Assembly (NCBI RefSeq): GCF_000224085.1
Contig: NC_015945.1
Span: 1,685,501-1,749,500, forward strand
DNA length: 64,000 nt
Direction of reading: 5' to 3'
DNA from: Allomuricauda ruestringensis DSM 13258
GTDB lineage: Bacteria; Bacteroidota; Bacteroidia; Flavobacteriales; Flavobacteriaceae
The position numbers and the translations under genes are program-made. Positions 26,406-34,215 of this stretch are shown here, piece by piece; the first letter of the stretch is position 1; every line of letters starts with the position of its first letter. The notes beneath the pieces are model-generated. The model was not told the DNA's origin. It did no database searches and saw nothing but the letters and a program-made list of their open reading frames with translations.

Positions 26406-26457
26406 TTTTTCTCCCAGACCCCCAGTTTTATTGGGGTTTCCATTTTTTGATTTCAAT

Positions 26458-26480
26458 ATGTTGACGATTTGTGAACTTTT
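26458..26480 (+). repeat. Internal island repeat B, left copy
   Basis: A 23-bp block starting ATGTTGACGATTTGTG and identical to 33414-33436. Both copies are followed, after 20 and 6 nt respectively, by CATATCAAAG, so they are diverged copies of a longer sequence with a 14-bp indel. A 15-nt stretch just before this copy (26443-26457) reappears in inverted orientation at 33460-33474. The region 26481-26838 otherwise holds no gene I can support. Confidence 0.7.
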
Positions 26481-26838
26481 TTGACCGATTTGTCTTTCGT
26501 CATATCAAAGATAAACAAACAGCTGTAAAATGATTGATTCATAAATTGAAACCAATCGTTTATTTGAACTTTGTACAGGCCATTATGACTGAACTTTTCC
26601 ATTGTTCTTAGTTGTATACACCTCTAGAATGATTCTGGGTAAAGTATGATATTAATTGCTAACGTATCTCTTGTGCCCAATTACTCATGTGGTTAAACAA
26701 ATTTTTCTTGGACGTCATCATATTAATTAAACATGATGATGGATTCATTGTCTTTTGTGAAATAACCAATATAGATAGTATTCAATCAAAATAAATCACA
26801 TTGCCTTACTGATTGATAATGTCCAGGATTAATTAAAA

Positions 26839-26882
26839 GTGACCATTGTCATTTGATGGTTTCGCCTTACGAAGTAATTTTA
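26839..26882 (+). promoter_or_regulatory. Crp/Fnr-type site plus -7 element for the 26.9 kb gene
   Basis: GTGAC-CATT-GTCAT (26839-26852, one mismatch from GTNAC-N4-GTNAC) is centred 33 bp upstream of TAATTTTA (26875-26882). The ATG follows at 26903. The geometry is identical to the other members of the set described in the findings. Confidence 0.65.
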
Positions 26883-26902
26883 TGTGATTAAAGAGTCATG
26901 TT

Positions 26903-27226
26903 ATGAAAGAACCATATACAACATCGCAAACTAGGATTTATTGGATTCTTTTGATACTATCCTTAATTATCGGTTTCGTTTTGTACGGCTTTTTGCAAGA
27001 ACAATTTAGCTTGCAATTTCTTGTTTTTTTCTCTGGTGTTCCCTTTTTGTTATTTGTGACAGGAGTTTTTGGATTATTATGGCCCAAATTAAAGCCAGAA
27101 GGAGATGAGGTATATATTATTCATGCATTGCTAATAGGATTGTTATTTATCATTCTATTTTTCATTCACGTTTGGATTTTATTACCGCGAATTTGTCCGA
27201 ATTTTGGTGAGTGTTTGGGATTTTGA
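26903..27226 (+). CDS. Small membrane protein of the island, unknown function
   Basis: The protein has 107 residues with three predicted membrane helices (WILLILSLIIGFVLYGF, FLVFFSGVPFLLFVTGVFGLLW, ALLIGLLFIILFFIHVWILL). Two cysteines sit in the C-terminal tail (RICPNFGECLGF). No family is recognised. It is the first gene inside the island, and its promoter carries the shared Crp/Fnr-type palindrome at the canonical spacing, so it probably belongs to the same sulfur/redox regulon. A CxxxxxC tail on a membrane protein would fit a thiol role, but this is speculation. Confidence 0.7.
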   Translation: MKEPYTTSQTRIYWILLILSLIIGFVLYGFLQEQFSLQFLVFFSGVPFLLFVTGVFGLLWPKLKPEGDEVYIIHALLIGLLFIILFFIHVWILLPRICPNFGECLGF

Positions 27227-27364
27227 TTTAGAATATGCAATAAATCAAAATTGATATGGAATCAATTCTTACAATTGTTGAATTGAACTTTGGCAATGAT
27301 TTCCTATTTACCGTCAATAACGGAGTACGTTTGTTATTGCAACCATGAAAGAAGAAACCGTTTC

Positions 27365-27388
27365 ATTGACCGTGGTAGACCGGTCAAT
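27365..27388. repeat. 8-bp perfect inverted repeat
   Basis: ATTGACCG (27365-27372) and CGGTCAAT (27381-27388) are separated by 8 bp, in the non-coding stretch 27227-27607. There is no T-run after it. It may be an operator relic; nothing else in that stretch looks like a gene. Confidence 0.4.
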
Positions 27389-27607
27389 CAGTTAAAGAAA
27401 GTAGCTTAATTATTTTATTGATTTTTATAGTAAGCTTGTCCTAAGGATTTAGATACCTAAAATACCGCCATTCTCCAATTACTAAAAAATAATATATCAA
27501 TTTAACTTGAAGAACAAAAAGACTGATGATGCTATTGAAAGTTTGGTCAACTTTAAGCAGTTTTCATCCCTAAATCCTTAACCAGAAAATATTCTCGGAA
27601 GAAATAA

Positions 27608-27778
27608 AACAAATCTAATAAACGAATTGAATTGCTTAAAGCAAGAGATGTAGATGGAATAATTTTAGGCTGTACAGAATTACCGTTACCGATACAACAA
27701 GGAGATGTTGACATTCCAACCTTGGCAACCACCAATCCACATGCGCAAATGGCGGTTGACTTTATTTTTAATAAGTAG
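27608..27778 (+). pseudogene. Aspartate/glutamate racemase family, C-terminal remnant
   Basis: Reading the plus strand gives an open stretch of 56 codons after a stop, with no start codon. It contains KARDVDGIILGCTELPLPI and ends ...TTNPHAQMAVDFIFNK. The GCTE motif with the following LP is the C-terminal active-site signature of the Asp/Glu/hydantoin racemase superfamily. The N-terminal two thirds are absent from the window. It is therefore a decayed fragment within the island, evidence that gene erosion has followed the insertion. Confidence 0.75.
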
Positions 27779-27831
27779 TTCATTGAATTAGAGCCTGTGT
27801 AATCGTTAAACAACCGTTAAAGTTCAGTAGT

Positions 27832-27875
27832 GTAACATTCGTTACTGCAAAGATCTTTATCATAAGTTATTTTTA
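27832..27875 (+). promoter_or_regulatory. Crp/Fnr-type site plus -7 element of the peroxiredoxin operon
   Basis: GTAAC-ATTC-GTTAC (27832-27845) is a perfect palindromic pair centred exactly 33 bp from TATTTTTA (27868-27875). The ATG is at 27914. It is one of the exact matches to the shared motif. Confidence 0.75.
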
Positions 27876-27913
27876 TCATGAATTAAACATTGATAAATAT
27901 AATTTATAACACT

Positions 27914-28579
27914 ATGGAAAATTCTTATTCAGAAAACGAAAAAGTAAATCAAATGCCCCGAATTGGGGATATGGCTCCAGATTTTGAGGCCGTGACCACT
28001 AAAGGAAAGATTAAGTTCTCGGAATTTGCCAAGGATAAATGGATCGTAATGTTCTCCCACCCTGCAGATTTTACACCTGTATGCACAACGGAAATGAGCG
28101 GGTTCGCACAAAGAAAAGATGAATTTGATGCCTTAAATACTGAACTTCTTGGTTTAAGTATCGATAGTATTCACGCCCACTTGGGTTGGGTTCAAAATGT
28201 AAGGGAAAACACTGGTGTATACTTCGATTTCCCAATTATTGCAGATTTGGACATGAAGGTATCCAAATTGTACGGAATGCTTCAACCCAACGAAAGTGAA
28301 ACCGCAGCAGTACGCGCTGTTTTCTTTATCGATCCAGCTAAAAAAATCAGATTGATCATGTACTATCCTTTAAATGTTGGTAGGAACATGGATGAAATAT
28401 TAAGGGCCTTGGAAGCGCTACAAACCTCGGATGAGTACAAAGTTGCCATGCCTTTGGATTGGAAAAAAGGAGATAAGGTTATTGTTTCCCCTCCTAAGAC
28501 TCTAGATGAACTTAATGAAAGACTTGCGGACGATACACTTGAAAAAGTGGATTGGTACCTTGCCAAGAAAGAAATCTAA
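27914..28579 (+). CDS. 1-Cys peroxiredoxin (Prx6 type)
   Basis: The protein has 221 residues from ATG 27914; the upstream in-frame start at 27890 lies too close to the -7 element. The peroxidatic Cys57 is in PADFTPVC, and I see no other cysteine in the protein, so it must be a 1-Cys enzyme needing an external thiol. The long C-terminal arm (FPIIADLDMKVSKLYGM to KGDKVIVSPP) is typical of Prx6. Substrates are hydrogen and organic peroxides. It heads the island operon with the CstB-like and Dps genes and is under the shared Crp/Fnr-type site. Confidence 0.93.
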   Translation: MENSYSENEKVNQMPRIGDMAPDFEAVTTKGKIKFSEFAKDKWIVMFSHPADFTPVCTTEMSGFAQRKDEFDALNTELLGLSIDSIHAHLGWVQNVRENTGVYFDFPIIADLDMKVSKLYGMLQPNESETAAVRAVFFIDPAKKIRLIMYYPLNVGRNMDEILRALEALQTSDEYKVAMPLDWKKGDKVIVSPPKTLDELNERLADDTLEKVDWYLAKKEI

Positions 28580-28597
28580 AAAATAATGTTGAATACG

Positions 28598-28620
28598 GGG
28601 CGCCTTGTTCCAAGGTGCCC
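28598..28620 (+). terminator. Hairpin between peroxiredoxin and CstB-like genes
   Basis: The 10-bp stem GGGCGCCTTG / CAAGGTGCCC (one G-U) has a 3-nt loop TTC and is followed by TTTAAACCCTATTTT. It is strong enough for partial termination, and could make the peroxiredoxin the dominant product of the operon. Confidence 0.65.
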
Positions 28621-28635
28621 TTTAAACCCTATTTT

Positions 28636-29976
28636 ATGGAAATAAAACAGTTTGAATATAAACCTTTAGCCCACTATTCCTATGCTATTGTGGATAATGG
28701 TGAAATGGCCGTTATAGATCCAGAAAGGGATCCTATGCAGTACTATGTGTTTGCACAAGAACATGGTGCAAAAATAGTAGCCGTTATTGAAACCCATCCA
28801 CACGCTGATTTTGTGAGTTCCCACTTGCAAATACACCAAGAAACCGGAGCACCTATTTATCACAGCAAAGATTTGGGTGCCGACTATGAATATGAGCCTT
28901 TTGATGAAGGTCAAAGTATTATGGTCGGGGATATCAAGGTTTCTGCCTTAAATACTCCAGGACACTCACCAGACAGTATTACCGTTGTAGCCGAAAAAGA
29001 CGGAAAAACAGCACTCTTTACAGGGGACACCCTTTTTATTGGGGACGTAGGACGACCAGATTTACGTGAAAAAGCCGGTAATATGACCGCAAAGCGTCAA
29101 GAACTGGCCGAAATGATGTATGATACCGTCCAAAATAAATTCAAGGATCTGCCCGATGGAGCTTTGGTGTACCCCGCTCATGGGGCCGGTTCCTTATGTG
29201 GAAAAAACCTGAGTTCTGACAATAGCAGTACTCTCGGCAACGAAAGAATGGGTAACTGGGCCTTTAAACCTCAATCAAAAGAAGAATTTGTAAATACCCT
29301 TTTGGATAGCCAACCCTTTATCCCATCTTATTTTGGATTTGATGTGGATATCAATAGACGAGGTCCAGAAAATCTAAGAACCTCCATTGCAAAAGTGCCT
29401 CTACAATTAAATACAAGTATCAGTGGATTAATTGTGGATGTCAGGGACGAAACAGAATTTAAAAAAGGGCACCTGCCAGGGAGCATCAATATTATGGCCG
29501 TTTCGGAAGACTCAAAGTTTGAAACCTGGCTGGGTGCCATAGTTAATCCAGGAGAACCCTTTAGTTTGGTTATCGATAAACCGGATGACATGGAAAAAAT
29601 ATTGGAAAGGGTTGCTAAAATCGGATATGAGAAGCAAGTGAATTTGGTTTTGACGTTGGATGAAACCGAGCTTTTACAAAGTGATAAAATTGACCTGACA
29701 CATTTTAAAAACAACCCCGATGAGTATACTATTGTGGATATCCGTAACCAAAGTGAAACCAATGAGGGAAAGTATTTTGAAAACGCCATACACATACCAT
29801 TGAATGAACTACGAAATTCAAAAAACCATATCCCAACTGATAGGCCAATTGTAGTTCATTGTGAAGGTGGTTATAGAAGTGCTATCGGAAGCAGCATTGT
29901 AGGGAATATGCATGACAAAGCAAATGTCTTCGATTTAAGCGAAAATATAGATAACTTTAAAAAAACAAAAAGATGA
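28636..29976 (+). CDS. CstB-like persulfide dioxygenase-rhodanese fusion (island copy)
   Basis: The protein has 446 residues from ATG 28636. The N-terminal metallo-beta-lactamase domain is ETHE1-like: ETHPHADFVSSH, FTGDTLFIGDVGRPDL and YPAHGAGS carry the iron ligands. Two rhodanese-like domains follow. The first (LIVDVRDETEFKKGHLPGS) lacks the catalytic Cys, whereas the second has HCEGGYRSAIG with it. This layout matches CstB of staphylococci (about 444 residues). The enzyme is expected to oxidise low-molecular-weight persulfide to sulfite/thiosulfate. It overlaps the Dps gene by 4 nt. A paralogue lies at 46.7-48.1 kb. Confidence 0.88.
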   Translation: MEIKQFEYKPLAHYSYAIVDNGEMAVIDPERDPMQYYVFAQEHGAKIVAVIETHPHADFVSSHLQIHQETGAPIYHSKDLGADYEYEPFDEGQSIMVGDIKVSALNTPGHSPDSITVVAEKDGKTALFTGDTLFIGDVGRPDLREKAGNMTAKRQELAEMMYDTVQNKFKDLPDGALVYPAHGAGSLCGKNLSSDNSSTLGNERMGNWAFKPQSKEEFVNTLLDSQPFIPSYFGFDVDINRRGPENLRTSIAKVPLQLNTSISGLIVDVRDETEFKKGHLPGSINIMAVSEDSKFETWLGAIVNPGEPFSLVIDKPDDMEKILERVAKIGYEKQVNLVLTLDETELLQSDKIDLTHFKNNPDEYTIVDIRNQSETNEGKYFENAIHIPLNELRNSKNHIPTDRPIVVHCEGGYRSAIGSSIVGNMHDKANVFDLSENIDNFKKTKR

Positions 29977-30452
29977 AAAAATCCGAATTAAACAACATTG
30001 GTCTAGAAATTAATGACTCAAAGCAAGTTGCAGAAAAGTTAAACGACCTGTTATCAAACTACCAACAATTCTATATGAATTTAAGGGGATTTCATTGGAA
30101 CATTAAAGGAAAAAAATTCTTTGAACTACATTTAAAATTTGAAGAACTGTATAACGATGCTTTAGAAAAAGTAGATGAGATAGCAGAGCGTATACTCACT
30201 TTAAGTCAATCGCCATATCATACATTTTCAAAATACCTAAACCATTCAGAAATTAAGGAAGCAGAAAATGTTTCGGATGGTGAAACAGCAATTGACAATG
30301 TTTTAAAAGCTCTAAAAATTTTACTTTCAAAAGAAAGAGTGATCTTAAAAGAAGCAGCTGACGCAGACGACGAAGGTACCGTAGCCCTTATGAGTGAATA
30401 CATTGTGGAGCAAGAAAAATTGGTTTGGATGTTATCTGCATATAAGAGTTGA
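29973..30452 (+). CDS. dps: Dps-family DNA-protecting ferritin-like protein
   Basis: The protein has 159 residues. The ferroxidase ligands of Dps lie in LRGFHWNIKG and in the following LHLKFEELYNDALEKVDEIAERI. Dps forms 12-mers that bind DNA, oxidise Fe(II) with peroxide and store iron, limiting Fenton chemistry. Its ATG overlaps the stop of the CstB-like gene (ATGA), so it belongs to the same operon. Combined with the peroxiredoxin this is a peroxide/persulfide-protection cassette. A terminator follows at 30475. Confidence 0.94.
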   Translation: MKKSELNNIGLEINDSKQVAEKLNDLLSNYQQFYMNLRGFHWNIKGKKFFELHLKFEELYNDALEKVDEIAERILTLSQSPYHTFSKYLNHSEIKEAENVSDGETAIDNVLKALKILLSKERVILKEAADADDEGTVALMSEYIVEQEKLVWMLSAYKS

Positions 30453-30474
30453 CCAATATTGGAATAAAGCAAAA

Positions 30475-30498
30475 GGGGCATTTTAAATGTCTCTTTTT
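30475..30498 (+). terminator. Terminator after Dps
   Basis: GGGGCAT (30475-30481) and ATGTCTC (30487-30493) pair with G-U wobbles across a 5-nt loop, followed by TTTTTATTT. It separates the peroxiredoxin-CstB-Dps unit from cydAB. Confidence 0.6.
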
Positions 30499-30547
30499 AT
30501 TTATATAATTCACAAAAATAGATTAAAAACCAAACATCCGATCTCAT

Positions 30548-31882
30548 ATGGAAGATATGCTTTTCTATGACCGAATGCAATTTGCATTTACTATTACCTT
30601 TCACTATCTCTTCCCTCAATTGACAATGGGATTATCCCTAATGATTGTCTATTTTAAGTGGAAGTTTTTAAGAACTAAAATCGACACATACAATGATGCA
30701 GCAAAGTTTTGGATGAAAATCTTTGCACTCAATTTTGCTATGGGTGTAGTTACAGGAATCCCCATGGAGTTTCAATTTGGCACAAATTGGGCTAAATTCT
30801 CTGAACTTACCGGAGGGATAATTGGACAGACTTTAGCAATGGAAGGGATGTTTTCCTTTTTCTTGGAATCATCATTTCTTGGGCTTTTTCTGTTTGGGGA
30901 AAAGCTACTTGGACATAAGCTTCATTTTGTCACCGGGTTTTTGGTATTTCTTGGCTCATGGGCAAGCGGGTATCTCATTATCGCCACACATTCTTGGATG
31001 CAACATCCTGTAGGTTACGAAATCCTTGAAAACGGCAAGTTTGTTTTAAACAATTTTTCCGCATTATTTTCCAATCCTTGGTTACTTCCAGCTTATTTAC
31101 ACAATCAATTGGCTTCACTTATTACAGCATCCTTTGTAGTGGCAGCTATTGGAGCTTTCTATCTATTGAATAACAAACATGGTGAGTTTGGAAAATTATT
31201 TGTTAAAACAGGAGTGGTCTTTGGTTTGGTCTCTAGCATCTTGGTTGCATTTCCAACAGGGGATTGGACCGCTAAAAATGTTGTTAAGCACCAACCTGTA
31301 ACCTTTGCAGCTATGGAAGGAATTTTTGAGACAGAAAAAGGTGGTTCTGAAATTATTTTGATCGGACAACCTGATATGGAAAATAAAAAACTGGACAATA
31401 AGGTTGCAGTACCGAATATATTGAGTTTTTTAACTTATCAAAGTTGGGATGCCGAAATTAAAGGCTTAAATGAATTTGATAAAAGCCTATACCCAACCAA
31501 TGTCCCAGGGCTATATTATGCCTATCATATTATGGTAGGACTTGGCACCATATTTATAGGGTTAATGTTGGCAGCTTCAATTCAACTGTATAGAAAAAGA
31601 CTTTATAAAACAAAATGGATTCTCTGGTCATTGTTATTAATGTTACCTCTTCCATACATTGCCAATACAACAGGTTGGTACACCGCCGAATTAGGCCGTC
31701 AACCATGGTTGGTTTACAACCTTTTAAAAACTGGAGACGGTATATCGCCAACAGTATCTTCAGGTAATACTTTATTTACACTTCTAGGGTTTATTGGACT
31801 TTACTTATTATTGGGACTCTTATTTTTAATATTAGTGGGCAAAATCATCAATAAAGGACCTCTTGCCTTAAAACACAATTAA
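30548..31882 (+). CDS. cydA: Cytochrome bd ubiquinol oxidase subunit I
   Basis: The protein has 444 residues with about nine membrane helices. His19 in TFHYLFPQL is the conserved haem ligand of CydA, and HSWMQHP and GRQPW are further signatures. It is about 80 residues shorter than E. coli CydA, consistent with the short Q-loop class. Together with CydB it forms a high-affinity quinol oxidase that is relatively insensitive to sulfide and resistant to peroxide, which suits the rest of the island. A second in-frame ATG is 9 nt downstream. No shared Crp/Fnr motif is present before this gene. Confidence 0.94.
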   Translation: MEDMLFYDRMQFAFTITFHYLFPQLTMGLSLMIVYFKWKFLRTKIDTYNDAAKFWMKIFALNFAMGVVTGIPMEFQFGTNWAKFSELTGGIIGQTLAMEGMFSFFLESSFLGLFLFGEKLLGHKLHFVTGFLVFLGSWASGYLIIATHSWMQHPVGYEILENGKFVLNNFSALFSNPWLLPAYLHNQLASLITASFVVAAIGAFYLLNNKHGEFGKLFVKTGVVFGLVSSILVAFPTGDWTAKNVVKHQPVTFAAMEGIFETEKGGSEIILIGQPDMENKKLDNKVAVPNILSFLTYQSWDAEIKGLNEFDKSLYPTNVPGLYYAYHIMVGLGTIFIGLMLAASIQLYRKRLYKTKWILWSLLLMLPLPYIANTTGWYTAELGRQPWLVYNLLKTGDGISPTVSSGNTLFTLLGFIGLYLLLGLLFLILVGKIINKGPLALKHN

Positions 31883-31884
31883 CT

Positions 31885-32961
31885 ATGGAATTATTCTGGT
31901 ACATTGTTTTAATGACTATGCTGGCCATATATGTTATTTTAGATGGCTATGATTTTGGGGCAGGGATCATTCACTTGTTCTTTGCTAAAAACGAAAAAGA
32001 TAAAAAAGCCATTACGAATGCCATTGGTCCTTTTTGGGATGCCAATGAAGTTTGGTTGATTGCAGCTGGCGGTGTATTATTTTTTGCATTTCCTACCTTA
32101 TATGCTTCCTCGTTCAGTGGTTTTTATTTACCGCTCATAATAATACTTTGGCTACTTATTTTCAGGGCAATCGGATTGGAATTAAGAGGACAAATACACA
32201 ATAAAATTTGGGAAATTGTATGGGATAAAGCCTTTGGAATAGCGAGTTTTTTATTGGCTTTGTTTTTTGGTGTTGCCTTGGGAAATGTGGTTAGAGGTGT
32301 CAATCTGGGCATGGTTGCAAATGGGGTTTCAACTCAAGAAGCCCATTATTTTTTCTTGCCACTGTGGAACCCGACTTTTAGTCCGAAAGCCGAACATTTG
32401 GGTATTATTGATTGGTTTACACTGCTGTTAGGGGTCATCGGTGTTGTCTCATTGACTATCCATGGTGCAAATTGGATTATTTTCAAAACAAATTCATCGT
32501 TAAATAAAAAGCTTAAGAGAGTAGTATTCCGCCTAAATATAGCCCTTATCATTTTAGTGATCATATCACTGTTAGTTTGGCATATCATTGAGCCCAAGCC
32601 TTTTCATAATTTTATTGAAACACCTTGGTTATGGGTATTTCCCATAATCACTTTCACGGGATTATTTGGTCTATTTAAAGTGAGGTCTTTCAAAAAAGAT
32701 GGCATGGGATTCCTGTTTTCATCTTTGTTTTTGTTGGGAGGGTTCACATCTACTGCAGCCTCAATTTTTCCAAACCTACTACCATCAAGCAATGGTATTA
32801 ATCCATCCCTAACAATCGAAAATGTTGCAGCCCATGAATATGGTTTATCCGTTGGTATCAACTGGTTTGTTCTGGCAGTTTTGTTAGTGATTATTTATAT
32901 GGCCATCCAGTATAGGGTGTTTAAGGGTAAGATGGATGATGTTGGTTATGGAGAACATTAA
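31885..32961 (+). CDS. cydB: Cytochrome bd ubiquinol oxidase subunit II
   Basis: A 358-residue, eight-to-nine-helix membrane protein. The N-terminus has the family signature LDGYDFGAGIIHLF, and GPFWDANEVWLI follows. It begins 2 nt after the cydA stop. CydB stabilises the haem-bearing CydA subunit, and the pair is complete. No cydX- or cydDC-like gene lies in this window. It is the last gene of the island; beyond it are about 570 nt without coding potential up to the tRNA-Arg gene. Confidence 0.94.
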   Translation: MELFWYIVLMTMLAIYVILDGYDFGAGIIHLFFAKNEKDKKAITNAIGPFWDANEVWLIAAGGVLFFAFPTLYASSFSGFYLPLIIILWLLIFRAIGLELRGQIHNKIWEIVWDKAFGIASFLLALFFGVALGNVVRGVNLGMVANGVSTQEAHYFFLPLWNPTFSPKAEHLGIIDWFTLLLGVIGVVSLTIHGANWIIFKTNSSLNKKLKRVVFRLNIALIILVIISLLVWHIIEPKPFHNFIETPWLWVFPIITFTGLFGLFKVRSFKKDGMGFLFSSLFLLGGFTSTAASIFPNLLPSSNGINPSLTIENVAAHEYGLSVGINWFVLAVLLVIIYMAIQYRVFKGKMDDVGYGEH

Positions 32962-33291
32962 TTATATGTGCACATGATTGGCCTATTTTACTGTGAACTT
33001 AACTTTCTTAAATAATATACCGTCTGTTATTATTTATTGCCAACTGACTTTTTTCAATTGTCTAACCTACAACACTTAGCGGAAGACCAATGTTAATGAG
33101 ATGTCAAAATCTTGTTTGGATTAAAACCTTGATGGTTAAGCCACCATAAAGAACAATCATAACTAAATACTTTTTTACTATGTAACACGGATTAATGTTT
33201 ATTTAATTCTAAAAAGCAAAATTTACTCTGAAGGGGCTTTGCCATTTTTTGACCTACCGGAATAAAGCCAAAAAAGGACGGAAAAAGTGGA

Positions 33292-33348
33292 ATTTGACCT
33301 CATATTTGTCTTCTTTATGTTAAACGTTGACGAAGACGAAGGTCAAAT
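33292..33348. repeat. Long inverted repeat at the right end of the island
   Basis: The outer arms are ATTTGACCT (33292-33300) and AGGTCAAAT (33340-33348); the inner arms are GTCTTC (33308-33313) and GAAGAC (33332-33337). The stretch 32962-33413 otherwise shows no gene. Similar but degenerate sequence (TTTGACC ... TTTGTCTT) occurs near the left end at about 26480-26496. Confidence 0.5.
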
Positions 33349-33413
33349 CAAATCGAGTGTTCCAACTAAATTACTGAATTTTAATTACTTAGTTTAAAAC
33401 AATAACCTAAAAA

Positions 33414-33436
33414 ATGTTGACGATTTGTGAACTTTT
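33414..33436 (+). repeat. Internal island repeat B, right copy
   Basis: Identical over 23 bp to 26458-26480. At the left end it comes after the att repeat, and at the right end it comes before it, so the pair is direct and nested inside the att repeats. Confidence 0.7.
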
Positions 33437-33506
33437 AAAGCACATATCAAAGGAATTCAATTGAAATCAAAAAACATTAAATGTCTGATTTTCATTTATT
33501 TAATGA

Positions 33507-33554
33507 TTTATTGAATCATTCAGAAGTCAAAAAGTAGCCCCGGCAAGAATCGAA
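33507..33554. repeat. Right attachment-site repeat overlapping tRNA-Arg
   Basis: The right copy of the 48-bp repeat. Bases 33535-33554 are the last 20 nt of the functional tRNA-Arg gene and 33507-33534 lie just beyond its 3' end. Confidence 0.85.
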
Positions 33555-33606
33555 CTTGCATCTAAAGTTTAGGAAACTTCTATTCTATCCATTGAACTAC
33601 GGGGCC
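33535..33606 (-). tRNA. tRNA-Arg (CCT)
   Basis: A 72-nt cloverleaf on the minus strand. The acceptor is GGCCCCG/CGGGGCT, and the anticodon stem GAAGT/ACTTT closes the loop TTCCTAA (anticodon CCT). The T arm is GCAAG-TTCGATT-CTTGC with discriminator A. CCA is not encoded. This gene is the integration target of the island. Confidence 0.93.
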
Positions 33607-33624
33607 ATCCATAAAAATGGACTG

Positions 33625-33632
33625 CAAAAATA
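33625..33632 (-). promoter_or_regulatory. -7 element of tRNA-Arg
   Basis: On the minus strand TATTTTTG is an exact TAnnTTTG element, 18 bp before the tRNA 5' end. Confidence 0.55.
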
Positions 33633-33708
33633 GGTTTTTTTAAAAACTTTATGCAACCGTGGGAATCAAATTAGCTTGATTTACTTTTAAGCCATTGGAG
33701 AGGTCAGG

Positions 33709-34113
33709 CTAAGCCCGTTTTTTCTCTTCTTCTTTCAATATTTTTTCCAGATAGGAACGTGACAAAGGCTTGTCCACGTAACCGGAAATCAACCCATTCT
33801 TTTTGGCTATGGCGCGATCCTTAGCATTGGTAAAGGCTGAAAGTACATATACACTTGGAAGTTCGTGCTCCACGAACAAATTTTTAAGGTTTTGTAAAAA
33901 ATCCCATCCGTTCATATCATCCATAACAAGATCTAAAAAGACAATGTCAGGTAATCTGTCGTGCTTCTCAATGGAACTGAAACAGGCTTGTATACCTTCT
34001 TCGCCACTGGAACAGGTAACAATATCAAAATTACCTTGGGATTGTTGTATACAGTACCGGGTTGCGAACTGTGACACCAAATCATCATCTATGATAAACG
34101 TGGTAAGCTTCAT
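33709..34113 (-). CDS. Stand-alone response regulator receiver domain
   Basis: The protein has 134 residues from ATG 34113. It is a CheY-like receiver with acidic pocket IIDDDLVS, phosphoacceptor Asp in VFLDLVMDDMNGW, the Ser switch in VLSAF and the conserved Lys in VDKPLS. No output domain follows. A -7 box (TAGCTTTG, minus strand 34151-34144) provides its own promoter. Such single-domain receivers may serve a phosphorelay or interact directly with a partner protein. No kinase is adjacent, so the pathway is unknown. Confidence 0.88.
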   Translation of the reverse strand: MKLTTFIIDDDLVSQFATRYCIQQSQGNFDIVTCSSGEEGIQACFSSIEKHDRLPDIVFLDLVMDDMNGWDFLQNLKNLFVEHELPSVYVLSAFTNAKDRAIAKKNGLISGYVDKPLSRSYLEKILKEEEKKRA

Positions 34114-34143
34114 TATTTGTGCATTAAGTAGGTTTGGGACAGG

Positions 34144-34151
34144 CAAAGCTA
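34144..34151 (-). promoter_or_regulatory. -7 element of the receiver gene
   Basis: TAGCTTTG on the minus strand matches TAnnTTTG and lies 31 bp before ATG 34113. There is no GTNAC-N4-GTNAC site at the 33-bp position, so this gene is outside the shared regulon. Confidence 0.5.
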
Positions 34152-34215
34152 GAGGCTGGACTCCAATGAGCCATTCATTTTCGTTGTTTTGCCCAAATAT
34201 CCCGTTAAGTCACTC

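Larger units (their letters stand above)
26358..33554. mobile_element. Genomic island integrated at tRNA-Arg(CCT), integrase lost
   Basis: The segment is bracketed by 48-bp direct repeats (26358-26405 and 33507-33554, one mismatch) that include the last 20 nt of tRNA-Arg and 28 nt beyond it. The intact tRNA is at the right end on the minus strand, so the island entered at its 3' end and displaced a 20-nt tail to the left end. The contents (26903 to 32961) are all on the plus strand and visibly more AT-rich than their neighbours, with long non-coding edges. No recombinase gene remains. The cargo is peroxiredoxin, CstB-like enzyme, Dps, cytochrome bd, a small membrane protein and a racemase remnant. 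Confidence 0.78.

Noticed and set aside
27256..27351. Short ATG-started frame of 31 codons after the first island gene
   Set aside because: Too short, no promoter or family signal, and the region shows no coding character.
27365..27388. Terminator after the island membrane protein gene
   Set aside because: The 8-bp stem has no following T-run and is about 140 nt from the stop codon.
27553..27813. Minus-strand reading frame over the racemase remnant
   Set aside because: It is the antisense shadow of the plus-strand racemase sequence and has no family signature.
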